Below, in pieces: positions 9,038 through 19,958 of a stretch of DNA of 64,000 bases; positions within the stretch are counted from its first letter, which is position 1, and each line of letters starts with the position of its first letter. This DNA is from Parietichytrium sp. I65-24A (taxonomy: Eukaryota; Sar; Bigyra; Thraustochytrida; Thraustochytriidae). The translations under genes and the position numbers were made by a program. The stretch covers positions 28,989-92,988 of the forward strand of contig BLSF01000102.1 in assembly GCA_012862575.1 (NCBI GenBank), read 5' to 3'. A model generated the notes under the pieces. It saw nothing but the letters and a program-made list of their open reading frames with translations, searched no databases and had not been told where the DNA came from.

Positions 9038-9695
9038 GTCGTGCGGAGCCCACGTCGATACACAACAAGCTATAACGAATTTGACTGACCGACTGACTGT
9101 GATGTGAAAAGAATAACCATGTTGAACTCAACTCCGCGCCCATCTCGATGGCGGCAAATTTTATCTTGCTCTTATCTTGCTTTCCTCCCGTTGTTGGCCT
9201 TCAAGTTCTGATCGACCTAGTACACAATTGCTCTTGGCTACGTTGGCGACCTTGAAGTAGCTCTCTCCACTAGTAGACTAGCGCAAGCAGAAACAGACGA
9301 AGAAAGCATAGAGATGACTGAGATGACAGTGAACACGGGACAAAACGAAGCAGAACGGAACGACGCGAAAAGTGCCAAAGAAACTTCGACCAGGCCATTG
9401 CGTGAACAAACAGCTCCTGCTTTCAAACCTCTCGCGGCGGGAAACCTGCCAAGACTGCTCGCATCAGCGGCATCAGCCAACGCCAGTCAGTCCACGGTCC
9501 GCAGTCCTCGACTGGAACGAGTCCACACTGAGAGAGAGGAAGAGAGAGAGAGAGAGAGCACCGGGCCGAACTTTCCACCAAAGATACACGCTTCTCTCGC
9601 GTCCCTCCATTGGCTCACGCTCGAGGCGCGCTGGCGGACTTTGCGGACTTTGCGGATTTGAGCTCGGGTAGCAGCGACACACAGCGGCGCAGGGT
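9038..9695. other. Intergenic region before NAD kinase
   Basis: TGACTGTGA lies at 9094-9102, just after the TTL-like stop, and TGACAGTGA at 9325-9333. A GA microsatellite occupies about 9530-9560. No gene seen; frames across 9238-9680 disagree with each other and look non-coding. Confidence 0.6.
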
Positions 9696-11393
9696 ATGGG
9701 CGACGAGGACGACCTGGAGCAGCTGCGGGCTCAGCTATGCCGCGCACTGGACTCCGCATCCCTGGCCCGCTCGCAGGCACGTCGCATCTCCGAGCTGGAA
9801 GACCAAGTGCGGGCATTGCAGTCTCGATGTGCCGCACTGAGCCGCCGACCGGAGCCTTTGCAGCTTCCATCACAGCCCTCGCAAAGTGAGGCCCAAGCTC
9901 CAACGCCGATATCCATTCCGGCGCAGCTGCAAACACCGATGCCCACGCCAGCGAACCAGAGCGAGCAGCAGCAGCAGCTAAAGGCGAGCAAGGCTCTGCG
10001 GCCGCGGGCTTCGTCCGCAGACGGATCGCCGTTGTTCTGCAAGCTCCGACGCGCGTGCTCGTTCTCGGAGGAGCAGGCCGCGGCGCTGGGCAAGGCCTTG
10101 CACGCGCCGTCGTCCAAGGACGCGAGAGAATTGAAGGAGTTCAAGGAGGCGGACGGGCAGGACAGCCTGAAGAAGTTCGGCATTCTGAGCAGAGGCAGTG
10201 AACCGTCGACGGCGGAGCGGAGCGGGTACCGCCTGCTAACGTGCAACGACGACAGCTGCTACCTGGAAGAGGTTCGCTCCGGGCTGGTGCACTTTCCGCA
10301 CCTGACAAAGATGCTCGTCAAGTGCAAGTGGATACGCGAGCCGCGCACGGTGCTGCTGGTCAAGAAACCGCGGGAGCTGGCATGTACGCGCATGATGATA
10401 TCTGTCGCCAAGCTGTTCTCAGAACGTGGGTTAAAGGTCCTTGTGGAAAGCACAGTTTTGGAGGTTCTCCACCCCAAGTCCAATGGGGCGACGCGTCGGA
10501 GGAGCAGCGATCTCAATGCCGGGGAAAGCGACGACAGCGATGAAAGTCGGTCTGAGCGGGAAGAAGAGGTTGAGGAGCAGGCGCTTCTCGAAGAGCTAGT
10601 TCGAATCGGCGCGATGGGTGTCTCCCCGAGCTCGATCAGACTCGAACCTATTGACTTTTGCGTGTGCATAGGCGGTGACGGAACTATTATCTGGGGTTCG
10701 CACCTCTTTCCAAAAGGGTGTCCCCCTTTTGTATCTATAGCAATGGGGTCTTTGGGATTCTTGAGCACCTTTTCCGTAGACTCCTCCAGGGAGGCTCTCA
10801 GGCGGGTTCTCTCCGAAGAGATGACCCTCACGTTACGCTCTCGTCTCGAGGCACGCGTGGTATCTCGCAAAGGAAATCAAGTAAGGGTCGAGACCGTGTT
10901 GAACGAAGTTGTTGTCGATCGGGGCCCCAATTCCAGTATCGTCAACTTGGATGTGTTTGTCGGCTCTCAGAAAACCCCTATCACTCATGTTCAAGGGGAT
11001 GGGATAATTATTTCCACTCCAACTGGCTCAACGGCGTATTCCCTTGCTGCTGGTGGGAGCATGATCCACCCGTCAATCCCTTGCGTTGCTATAACTCCTA
11101 TTTGCCCGCACTCGCTATCGTTTCGGCCAATTGTCATCTCCGACACCAGCATGATTCGATTAGTCGTCTCGGATGCGGCCAGGTCCAGCGCTTTTGTGTC
11201 ATTCGACGGCAGGCACCAGGTCGAGCTTCGCAGAGGGGACGAGTTGCGCGTACAAGTATCAGAGTTTCCAGTACCATGCGTGTGCGCCCAATCAGAGTCG
11301 GCCGACTGGTTCCAAGCCATAAAGCACGGATTCAAGTGGAACGAGCGCACCATACAGAAAAAGCATGACGGCGAGATCCCGTCCTCTTTGTAA
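9696..11393 (+). CDS. NAD+ kinase
   Basis: Single exon, 565 aa, starting at the ATG of MGDEDDLEQL. NAD kinase phosphorylates NAD+ to NADP+ using ATP. The first ~170 residues are a low-complexity, probably regulatory extension with a short helical start and P/Q/S-rich stretches. The catalytic region follows: KKPRELACTRMMISVAKLF, then the GGDGT motif at 326-330 (CIGGDGTIIWGSHLF), GSLGFLSTF, the LNEVVVDRG segment near 401 and the GDGIIISTPTGSTAYSLAAG signature that closes the substrate site. All hallmark residues are present. An acidic insert (DDSDESRSEREEEVEE) lies between the first block and GGDGT. No transit peptide is evident, so a cytosolic form is likely. Confidence 0.95.
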   Translation: MGDEDDLEQLRAQLCRALDSASLARSQARRISELEDQVRALQSRCAALSRRPEPLQLPSQPSQSEAQAPTPISIPAQLQTPMPTPANQSEQQQQLKASKALRPRASSADGSPLFCKLRRACSFSEEQAAALGKALHAPSSKDARELKEFKEADGQDSLKKFGILSRGSEPSTAERSGYRLLTCNDDSCYLEEVRSGLVHFPHLTKMLVKCKWIREPRTVLLVKKPRELACTRMMISVAKLFSERGLKVLVESTVLEVLHPKSNGATRRRSSDLNAGESDDSDESRSEREEEVEEQALLEELVRIGAMGVSPSSIRLEPIDFCVCIGGDGTIIWGSHLFPKGCPPFVSIAMGSLGFLSTFSVDSSREALRRVLSEEMTLTLRSRLEARVVSRKGNQVRVETVLNEVVVDRGPNSSIVNLDVFVGSQKTPITHVQGDGIIISTPTGSTAYSLAAGGSMIHPSIPCVAITPICPHSLSFRPIVISDTSMIRLVVSDAARSSAFVSFDGRHQVELRRGDELRVQVSEFPVPCVCAQSESADWFQAIKHGFKWNERTIQKKHDGEIPSSL

Positions 11394-11853
11394 AATACTC
11401 TTTTCTCAATGTGAACTTGATGCCATACCGAGCTTGAGATTAACCAAGTCCTCTGCCGCTCCGAGCTATCTAGCTTCGAATTGCGCTCTTTCTCAACGGA
11501 TCAAGATCACTCCACGCGCGGCCGTCCCACTTTCTCCGTCACATTTATAATTGATTGATTTGAGTATGATGAGAAAACTAAATTGCTAATTCGTTTTCGT
11601 TTTTGGCCTTCAAAGCTGCCAAGGGGAAATCCAGGGGAAGAAACACGACTGTCGTGGCCATGAATTGATGGTTGTGCAGGTGTCTCGCATTCAAGGCTGC
11701 TGTCCCGCACTGCAGAGTCGGCCCAAGGGGTAATCAATTGTTGTCAGGTATCTTGAAACCATTATTGTTTATTGTTTTATTTTTTCTACAGAATGGAAGG
11801 GCATGCGACACGCAAAATGCGCATACAGCGACAAATAGTAATGTGTACAAGCT
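11394..11853. other. Convergent intergenic region
   Basis: This lies between the 3' ends of NAD kinase and the HEPN-like gene. AT-rich stretches at 11545-11600 and 11755-11790 could hold polyadenylation signals. No gene seen. Confidence 0.55.
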
Positions 11854-12204
11854 TCAAGAGATAATGCATCGCCCGAACGGATCAGGCTTGCCCCGTTCCT
11901 CCTCCAGCTTTCGAAGCGATTCGATCACCGTGTAAAAATCCTTTTTGAAGTTTTCCTTGTCCTCAACCTCATTATACGCCACCTCGTGTATCAGCCGATT
12001 TCGGATTGTTGCTACTTTGCGCATCTTGCGCTTCAGATCATCCGGGATCCCTTGCGCCGTAGAAATCTTCTCGTGGAGACCTTTCCCCGTGGCACTAAAG
12101 TCTCGCTCCAGCACGTGCTCTATGTTCTTGCTGGCAATTATGACCAGCTTGACGTCGCAGCAGCAATTGCTGAACACGTCAGACGACCCGAGGACGTTTC
12201 CCAT
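11854..12204 (-). CDS. Small HEPN-like protein of unknown function
   Basis: Single exon, 116 aa, real ATG at 12204. I do not recognise a named family. The sequence is helical and reads like a HEPN domain: an early helix (SNCCCDVKLVIIASKNIEHVL), LHEKISTA, then IRNRLIHEVAY, an R-x4-H arrangement as in HEPN ribonucleases, and a C-terminal helix (FKKDFYTVIESLRKLEEE). HEPN proteins often act on RNA, but catalysis is not shown here. The N-terminus MGNVLGSS fits the N-myristoylation pattern, which would be unusual for a HEPN protein. It converges on NAD kinase and is divergent from the P450 gene. The frame is strongly protein-like, so I take it as a real small gene. Confidence 0.65.
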   Translation of the reverse strand: MGNVLGSSDVFSNCCCDVKLVIIASKNIEHVLERDFSATGKGLHEKISTAQGIPDDLKRKMRKVATIRNRLIHEVAYNEVEDKENFKKDFYTVIESLRKLEEERGKPDPFGRCIIS

Positions 12205-13682
12205 GCCTGCTCGCTGAGCACGACGCTCTTGACACGCTCCAAACTTCTCCCAGCGCCCCCGCTTTCGTGCTTACTTGCTTACTTGCGCAAACGGCTCCAG
12301 CGCCGGAATCCTCACGTTGCCGCCTTTCCTTTCCCCCGTTCCGCTCCTCTCCACTGCGCTCCCAGCTTTCTTGCGAATCCCGAAAGGGCTCTGAGGCGGG
12401 TGTACTCGAGTACCACGTTTATCGTACACGTACGCAACCTTCTTCTGGAGAGTGCAGACTGTAGCTAGCTAGAGGCAGCATGTACACGTACCCGTTGACA
12501 TGAGAGAGAGGTCTTCTCCATGGAAAGTTATGGAGAGAAGCACCTAGAGCAAGCACTCGCTCAAATGAAAGCGGTCCCGGAAAGAAGCGAAGAAATAGAA
12601 ACAGAAAATCAAAATCGAAATTGAGGTAGAAACGGACGCATGTCTCGAGCTGCGGTCAGTGCTTTTGGCTTGCGAGTTCCGAAGCAGTGCCTCTTTCATC
12701 TCTTCCTGTTCATGCCCCCTATTTGGAAACGCGGCTTGCTTTCATCGCCAAGCGGGGCCTCGGAACCTCTTTGAGAACTGTCGAGGCGCAGAATGCTCCT
12801 CTACCTGTTCGGCATTCGCGGTTGATGTGGGGGACTCTCCACGCGCGTGTACTCGTGAATGCTCTTCGGATGCCGGTGCCGTTGGGCGCCATCATCACAG
12901 TGCGCTGTCCATTGGCCTTGAGCAGGTTGGGTCTGTGCATAAGACGGAAGGCGCGGTAACAGTAACTCAACGAAGCGGCTTTGATGCAGGCCTGCGATCG
13001 CAGTGCAACTTTCTTTCCAATTCCAACTTCTAATTCCATAAATACCAGCGAATCAACATCCCACAATTACATTGTGCGGCCGGAACAACCGATTCGCAGT
13101 AGCCCTGAGAGAAGCTCGGCAGCTCTATCCACGGACCAAATCGGTCTCGATGCTCCCAGACTTGCCACCGCTAAAAGGACTAAAAGGAGGGCATTCGTCA
13201 GCCCCCAGGGTGGGCTCGTTTGCTCTCTTCCATCGACGCGAACAATCGACCTGTGTATGATATAGTGCGCTGACCAGCTGACTGTGGGCACTAGCAAAAA
13301 ACCAAACTGACAGTGAGTACGAGCACTTTCCAATTTATCGGCGCCGCCGCCCTCTCAACGAAACAAGCTGGCAAAGCTTTTGCTCCAAGTTCTAAATTCT
13401 TTTAGCAATTCACAGAGAGCTCTTTGCGCGGTTTCACATGTTCACATGCGTTCACTTGTTGGCCAATTCTTATCGAATCGTCTGAATACATTCATAAGAC
13501 CCCGAGGATAGGACAATCGCTCTTGACGTCCTTTCTTGGCAAGTCAACAAGGCTTGAGAGAGGAAACCACTGGAAAGGTCGTTTCGAGACGTGCTTCAAA
13601 CCCGAATCGAGCGTGTCAAACGTGCCGAACGAACGCACAGGAGCAGAGTTGGAGCGGGTGACGGTCGCATCGGATTGCGAAA
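12205..13682. other. Divergent intergenic region between HEPN-like and P450 genes
   Basis: 1.5 kb with no convincing gene. Both strands carry overlapping open frames around 12659-13333 of mutually exclusive, arginine/serine-rich composition, typical of non-coding GC-rich DNA. TGACTGTGGGCAC (13279-13291) and TGACAGTGAGTAC (13308-13320) form a close pair. Confidence 0.55.
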
Positions 13683-15390
13683 ATGGGCGCGAGCTTGAGC
13701 AAGGTGAGAGAGCTCTTCCAGCAGTATGGCCTCAAGCGCGTCTTGGCTGCTGTTGTTGCCCTGAGCCTGTTTAAGGCGACTGCGTGGTATAAAGTGCTGT
13801 ACAAGCTAAAGAATCGGCCGCCCGGCCCTGTGCCAATGCCTGTCATTGTAAGTTGCTAAGGGGCCGTGGCCTTTTCCCGAAGGAGGCAAGCGCAGTCTGA
13901 CAAGTCGTGTATTCTCAAAGGGAAACTTTGCCCTTCTCTCGCCGCCAAATACTGCCCCTGGAATCCACAGGGACTTTTACAAGTTGAGTCAGCAGTACGG
14001 TCCGGTTTACAGCCTCTGGTTTGGCTCAAATTATGGTGTTGTGCTCAACTCTCGCGAAGCTTATTTCGAAGCGCTAAAGGTGAAGCAGGACGATTTCGCT
14101 CACCGCCCTCAGCTTCGCTCTTACCAGGCGCTGACACATGGCTGCGGGGTTGCCATGAACAATGGTGCGCGATGGCGTATGATTCGAACGGTGCTGCAGC
14201 AAAGCATCACAAACAAGCAGAAAGGCGTCGAGAGCGAAGGGCTCTTCATGGAGGAAATTGGGAATGGGCTGGCTTGGCTCCGTGACCAATGCGAGAGGGG
14301 CAAATCTGCAAGTTTTGACCTTCGTCAACTGCTGCGAAGGGAGGCGCTGAATGCCATCATGCGGAAGATCTTCTCCTTTCGTTTCGGCAACGAAAACACA
14401 CAAACGTACATGGAAGTTCAAGACTGGATTCGCATTATCTTTGAGCACATTGCGCAAGGATCCCCATCTGATTTCATGCCGATAGCCAAATTGTTTCCGA
14501 ACGAAGAGGAGAAGAACTATTTTGAGACGGTGCTGAAGATGGAGGAATTCATCGACGCGGAGATTGAGCGTCACAAGACGACAATTGGTCAAGCAGACCC
14601 GAACGACTTTGACTTTATCCATGCAATGCTCGTCGCACGCGAGGAGGCAAAGAAGTCAGACAAACCTTTCATGACCGATGTGGATATTCGAGTTACATGC
14701 TGGGACAGTATGGCTGGCGCTATCGACACCGCGTCTACGACTATGGAGTGGGTTTTATACACACTTATTAATCACAAGCACGTGCTGCGCAAGGCCCAGC
14801 GCATTTTGGATGAAGTGGTTGGGCCAGACCGCCTTCCGTGCCTCGAGGATATCCCCAAGCTCGGCTACATCACAGCAATCATTGATGAGATCTTTCGCTG
14901 GAAGCACTTTGCTCCGCAAGGCTTGCCCCACGAAGCGGCCTGTGACACAACTCTGTGCGGCTACAACATTCCAAAAGGCACACAGATTTTTCTCAATTAC
15001 TTTTCGCTCCATATGAACCCAGACTACTGGCAAAAGCCAGAGGAGTTCAGGCCCGAAAGGTTCCTCGAAGAAGAGAGAGAGCTTCTAGATGTTTGCCTGC
15101 ACCCAGAGACCTTCTTTACAAGCCCAGAGTCGTACAAATTCGTGCCCTTTGGACAGGGCCGGAGGCGTTGTGTCGGCTATGGGCTAGGCCGGATTGCAAT
15201 TTGGCTCAAGGTGGCCAGTTATCTCCACTGCTTTGATTGGGACTCTGTCGACGGGAAGCCCTTGGACCTCGACACGGAGATTCTCGGCATCACAATGGTC
15301 CCAAAGGAACAGAACATCAAAGCGATCCCTCGTCCAGCAGCCCGGCTCGTGAAGAGTCTGGAAAACGTTCCAGGCTACGACCAGCGCTGA
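13683..15390 (+). CDS. Cytochrome P450 (two exons)
   Basis: Exon 1 is 13683-13847, the intron 13848-13920 (73 nt, GTAAGT...CAAAG), exon 2 13921-15390; the product is 544 aa. Joining restores the P450 entry region: exon 1 ends PPGPVPMPVI and exon 2 begins GNFALLSPP, in phase 0. A membrane anchor lies at about 18-32 (KRVLAAVVALSLFKA), followed by a basic stretch and the proline hinge. The I-helix oxygen-activation motif AGAIDTA is at 320-326, the ExxR pair EIFR at 378-381 and the heme-ligand loop FGQGRRRCVG with Cys472. All are intact, so a functional monooxygenase is likely, probably ER-bound. Substrate and CYP family cannot be given from sequence alone. The start MGASLSK also fits an N-myristoylation pattern. 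Confidence 0.93.
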
Positions 15391-16495
15391 GGTTTCCGTT
15401 CATGAGTCTCCATCAGTGTTCTTGTGCTTGAACAAGAAAGAATTCCCACTCCTTCGGCTCTTGACTCACTGTCAAACAAATGTTAAAGTACTTTTCACAC
15501 GTGGCCACTTTTAATCAAATCAGTCAAGCAAGCTCTTCCAAATCCCTCATTTTCTTCTCCTTCAGGTGAATGAATACAAGCGCAGGGCCCATGGCCGTCT
15601 TGGCAATCGAAAAAAAGCCCAACGCTCCCGGCGTCCTCCACTCTGACTGTTCCTGAATTCTGATCAGCTTTCAGTTAATTGACTGACTGTGATAGATTGT
15701 TCACGAAACACCGCTGGCAACAGCAGAAACAAACAACCGCCAATCGAAACTTGTTGATGAAGTTACTGAGACGAACAACACCTCGAAAGATACTGATACG
15801 CAGTGCTAGCTCTAGCTGGCGATGTTACTGAGTACGTTGGGATTGGCCAAAGAGCGGACAAATGTGCTCAAATGCCGGACGCCAAACAGAAGAACAACCA
15901 ACAAAAGAAAACAACACAAAACAGAGAAGAAGAAGAAGAAGAAAACCTTTGCCAGGTCGGCGCTGCCATCGGCGTATTTGAATTGACTCGAATTTGAAGA
16001 AGGCCGCGACGCCCATCCTTCGACTTGATGTCCCGACATAGAATGATAGACAGAAGAAAGACTTGCAGTCTCATCCTCGAGTCTCGGTAAGATGCACAAA
16101 GCGCCGACTATGGCGCAGGCTGAAACTGACACTGTGAAACTCGAGTGTTGCTGTACTGAGCACCCAGTTTACCCAGTACTCCGAAGACTCAGTCAGTGTT
16201 GACAGAGAGCACAAGGTGACGGAAGCGCGGAGAAAGCAGTCCCGTACCGCGTACAGGTACTCGAGCACCATAGGTGACTATCGTTTGTTTGCCTGATTGT
16301 TGGCTCGATTGGTTGACTGCGAGCGAGGCAGCACATTCAGACAATACTGCTCCGCAGAACAAGAACGGAAACAAAAACGCGGTACACAGCGACGAGCACG
16401 AGGGCAGGAAAGAGAACGGGAACGAGTATTCGCTTTGCAGCGGCGAGCTCTGCAGTGCTTGCGTGAGTTCCAATACCGAGCTTGGTGCAAACAAG
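15391..16495. other. Intergenic region before the HPP gene
   Basis: Holds ACTCACTGTCA (15464-15474), TGACTGTGA (15684-15692) and a GAA tract near 15925-15945. An open frame continues upstream of the HPP start back to 16274, but its composition is unlike protein and the ATG at 16496 precedes the conserved part. No other gene seen. Confidence 0.55.
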
Positions 16496-17200
16496 ATGAT
16501 GTCCCGAAATCTCGCTTCTTTGTCTCGCCGGATCGCGCTTTGCACCAGGCGAGATGCAGCGTGGGCAAGGGTGGACGCGATGCGATTGTCTGTGGTTGCC
16601 CCGCCGAAGCAAGGGCAGGACGAAAAGAAGGAGAGCAAGGTGGAGGGAATAAGCTTGATGGAAAAGTTGAGAGGAGTCCAAGGCGCAGCCAAGCCCCCGG
16701 TGCCTGATAGTGCTTTTATTGCAATGTCAGGCTTGGGGAGTGCTCTGGGGATTGGTTCGATCTCGGTCATGCATTATTGGATTACGAACACACACGACTA
16801 CACGATGTTACTCGGGTCGTTCGGGGCGACTGCAGTGCTACTATTTGGTGCGCCTGCCGCTCCGTTCTCGCAACCTCGTAATGTGATTGGCGGACATTTG
16901 GTGAGTGCCTTTTGTGGGGTTGCCGCGTATCAGGTTTTTGGAGCCGCACTGAATCTCCCAGTACTTGCTGCGCCTGTCGGAGTTGCGCTCGCTGTGATGA
17001 GCATGCAGAAAACAAACACCGTGCACCCGCCCGCGGGCGGGACTGCCTTAATTGCAGTGCTTGGCTCACCTGCTATTCATGGCCTTGGTTTTGGGCTCTT
17101 GATTCCTTCTGCTGTTGGGTCCGCCAGTCTGGTGCTGTCAGCCGTTTTATTCAACAACTTGTGCCGCGGAGGAATGAGATACCCTCAGTATTGGCTCTAA
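16496..17200 (+). CDS. HPP family integral membrane protein
   Basis: Single exon, 234 aa, from the ATG at 16496. The N-terminus MMSRNLASLSRRIALCTRRD, free of acidic residues before R-R-D, resembles a mitochondrial or plastid-type presequence. Four or five hydrophobic segments then follow: MLLGSFGATAVLLFGAP, GGHLVSAFCGVAAYQVFG, LPVLAAPVGVALAVMSM, and, after the signature, a C-terminal pair. The diagnostic motif HPPAGGTALIAVLG is present and names the family. Some plant and cyanobacterial HPP proteins have been linked to nitrite transport; the substrate here is unknown. Unlike many bacterial forms there is no CBS-domain extension. Convergent with the HSD10-like gene, 223 bp apart. Confidence 0.85.
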   Translation: MMSRNLASLSRRIALCTRRDAAWARVDAMRLSVVAPPKQGQDEKKESKVEGISLMEKLRGVQGAAKPPVPDSAFIAMSGLGSALGIGSISVMHYWITNTHDYTMLLGSFGATAVLLFGAPAAPFSQPRNVIGGHLVSAFCGVAAYQVFGAALNLPVLAAPVGVALAVMSMQKTNTVHPPAGGTALIAVLGSPAIHGLGFGLLIPSAVGSASLVLSAVLFNNLCRGGMRYPQYWL

Positions 17201-17423
17201 CTGCACGTTCAAGTCACTGTTCCTCGTCGAGAGTCACAACGGGAAACAAGAGCAGAGCCCGAGAAAAGAACAAAAGTATTTAAACCTCTTTTTTAAATAT
17301 ATATTTTTTAGAAGAAAGCTACAATCCAGCATCGAAATTAAACAACATTCGAGGGTTGAAATAAAAAGTGAGGAGACAAGTATGCAAGGAGGCGATACGT
17401 CTGCATGCGTTTCAGATGGCTTT

Positions 17424-18541
17424 CTAGAGCTTGGATGAGTATGCCATCCTGATACCTCCGTCAAGGCGAATAGTCTCACCGTTGAGGTATGCGTTGTCGA
17501 TGATTGCAAGAGCCAACTGAGCAAACTCTTCTGGGAGGCCCAAGCGCTTTGGAGCGACCACGCTCATTGCCAAGCCTTGGCGCACCTTGTCCGAGGAACG
17601 AGCCATCATTGGGGTCTCCCTAAACACATGAAACAGGGAAGCGAGAAAAGAGGGTTAGATTGCTGCCCAGTAGAACCTGAACCTGGAGACGGCAGTTAAA
17701 ACTTACATAATACCTGGCGCGATGGTGCACACGCGGATGCCGTAGGTTCCGAGGTCGCGTGCCATCGGAAGGGTCATCTGGGTGACAGCACCCTTGCTTG
17801 CAGCTTTGGACATGTTGAAAACACGGAGTGGTCAGCAACACAGGCTCGAGCACATCGGCGCTCATCGGCTAAACAACAACGTACCATAGGCAACCTGCCC
17901 TTTCTGGCCATCGAATGCTGCGACACTGGCGCAGTTGACGATGCAGCCGCGCTGTCCGTGCTGGTCAGGTTGATTTTCCGCCATCACACGAGCAGCATAC
18001 TTGCAGACATTGAAAACTCCGTACAAGTTGACCTTGAGGACAAAGTCAAAGATGGAGGAGTCATGCACGCCGCTCTTGGTAAGGGTGGTGGCGACACTTC
18101 CTGGAGATTGTAAAGATCGCGAGAGGGGTCAGCACACGGTAGTCTTCAACCACTAAAATTCGCAAGACCACACACACACTTACCAACTCCAGCGCAGGTG
18201 ATAGCGCCGTGAATAGAGCCGAACTTGGCCTTTGCGGCATCAACTGCGGCCTTGATGCTCTCTTCGCTTGTCGCGTCCATGTTGACGAACAAAGCGCGGC
18301 TTCCGAGCTCCTTCTCGAGCTGCTGTCCACGCTCGTCATCGCGGTCGAGGATGGCCACATTGGCGTTCTGAGCAATCAAAGCACGGCACGTGGCCTCTCC
18401 GAGCCCGCTCGCGCCTCCGGTCACCACATAGGTCTTGCCTGTCCACACCGATCGCAAAAAGCACCTCGCAGTCCAAGGTCAGACGACGCTTGCCACCTCA
18501 CAGCTCTCTGCCCAGCGACACTTACCTTTACGGTCCGTCAT
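17424..18541 (-). CDS. Short-chain dehydrogenase, 3-hydroxyacyl-CoA dehydrogenase type-2 (HSD17B10-like), five exons
   Basis: Read on the minus strand the exons are 18541-18526, 18438-18184, 18100-17885, 17803-17707 and 17619-17424. All introns are GT...AG and together the exons give 259 aa, close to the ~261 aa of animal HSD10. Exon 1 is only 16 nt (MTDRK plus one base). The cofactor loop TGGASGLG is at 12-19. [21 protein letters not shown] carries the catalytic Ser and Y162/K166, and the YAASK motif forms only after splicing across intron 3. The ends [16 protein letters not shown] and [14 protein letters not shown] are typical of HSD10. The family oxidises short branched 3-hydroxyacyl-CoAs (isoleucine breakdown), and the human enzyme also has a role in tRNA processing. 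No clear transit peptide is visible, so mitochondrial location is not assured. Confidence 0.92.
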
Positions 18542-18980
18542 TGTCGATGTCTTTGCAAATGCAACTTGTCCTTCTCTTGTGCTTCTCTTGTCGCAAGTCA
18601 ATCTGCGCCGTCGCGATGGGAGTCTGCTCGAGCGTATCTTTTGGTCCGACACAAGCACTACTTCCCTACTCGCAGTACTCGCAGTCCACGCATCTCTACT
18701 ACTAGTACCGATACAGTGTCTTTGGCAGGATCGGACTGTAAGCAGCGAGCAGCTCACTGTTCCCCGGCGTCGGACTCTCTGTCTACTCTGTCTGTGAAAT
18801 GTGTTCGAGTCTAGTTTTGATTCAAATTTCTTTCGATTGGTTGAAGATGAAATACAGATGGAAAGTATTGGAGGGAAGGTGTGATGGAGTGGCCAACAGC
18901 GCTTGCCGGGTACTTCCGGGTGTTTTGTGCACACCTCCTATTTCTTGGATGGCCGAGACCCGAAAGCTTTGCAGTGCAGA
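18542..18980. other. Intergenic region between the HSD10-like gene and HEAT-like gene A
   Basis: About 440 bp. The right part, from about 18788, already belongs to duplication unit A and is the downstream flank of the minus-strand HEAT-like gene. No gene seen. Confidence 0.55.
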
Positions 18981-19958
18981 TTAGAAGTCTGAGTCCGAGT
19001 CTGAGTCCGAGTCTTGGTTGTTCGGATCGAGCTGCATCATGTTCTCTCCATCGACGGTTGTTTCGTCTCTCCGTGCCGAAACCAGTCGCTTGAGCTCTGA
19101 TAAATCTCCACAGTGGATAATTTCAACATCGTAGTCGCCGTCGCGAACTTCAAGGAGTTCTTCTAGATCACTACCCAGCGGACCGTTACGCGCTAGAGCC
19201 AGCGCACAGGCTGCCACACTCAGCGCAGCTTGGTCGGGGCCCGAATCCTCTGAAAGCGAAGCAACAAGATCTGCAAGAGGATCTTCCGGATCGCCGGTTG
19301 GGAGCAAGACAGCGTAACTTAGCGCAGCTAGCGCGCGCCGCATGGGAGGGTACGGCAAGTTCTCCATGACTTCTTTCAGCAAGGGAAGGGAGACAAACGC
19401 CTTTCTCGGAAAGCTTGACAGGCAAAAGATTGCAGTTTCTGCCAAATCTTCGTCCGAATCGTGCACGAGAGGCATGATAACATCCCAGGCTATCTCCTCC
19501 ACCGCCACATAACAATCCCGCGCCCAGATTTCCATTCGGAGTTGCTCCTCGTCCGAACCGCCGTATGTTGGGGCGCCGCCGGGCTCCACCATGCCTTGCA
19601 CGTTCGCAAACATCTTATCCGGGTCGAGTGGCTCGGCGAGAAATGTATCCGATGGTTCTCCCGTTGCCAAGTGGTGGAGATAAGACACCAGGAACCGCTT
19701 CAGTTCATAGTCCTCCGGGCCATTCTGCAAGATGTCGGCGAGAAAGGGCACAGCATGTGCGCTGGCCTGCCATACCGACCCCTGATGGTACACATTGCCC
19801 CACAAAACCTCGCGCACCTGACTTAGTCCATCCACTGACAGCTCCGGATCGTTCAGCTTGCGCAAGAGGTCGGGCACATCTGTCGCCGGACCGTAGGCGT
19901 GGTGTATCGAGCCCCACGGCACGTCGTCCAGACCACTCAGGTCGGCGGCTTGTCCCAT
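18981..19958 (-). CDS. HEAT-repeat-like protein, copy A
   Basis: Single exon, 325 aa from the first ATG at 19958 (30 more codons are open upstream but lack an ATG). The protein resembles bacterial HEAT-repeat proteins opening with the pattern DVPWGSIHHAYGPATDVPDL and VLWGNVYHQGSVWQASAHAV. Helical repeat pairs follow (FLADILQNG, IMPLVHDSDEDLAETAIFCL, LPLLKEVMENL, LAALSYAVL). The C-terminus is acidic (SDSDSDSDF). HEAT-like solenoids bind other proteins; no specific role is visible. Family resemblance to actinobacterial or myxobacterial proteins suggests possible horizontal transfer, which is inference. A close paralogue (copy B) lies 2 kb away in the same orientation. Confidence 0.75.
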   Translation of the reverse strand: MGQAADLSGLDDVPWGSIHHAYGPATDVPDLLRKLNDPELSVDGLSQVREVLWGNVYHQGSVWQASAHAVPFLADILQNGPEDYELKRFLVSYLHHLATGEPSDTFLAEPLDPDKMFANVQGMVEPGGAPTYGGSDEEQLRMEIWARDCYVAVEEIAWDVIMPLVHDSDEDLAETAIFCLSSFPRKAFVSLPLLKEVMENLPYPPMRRALAALSYAVLLPTGDPEDPLADLVASLSEDSGPDQAALSVAACALALARNGPLGSDLEELLEVRDGDYDVEIIHCGDLSELKRLVSARRDETTVDGENMMQLDPNNQDSDSDSDSDF

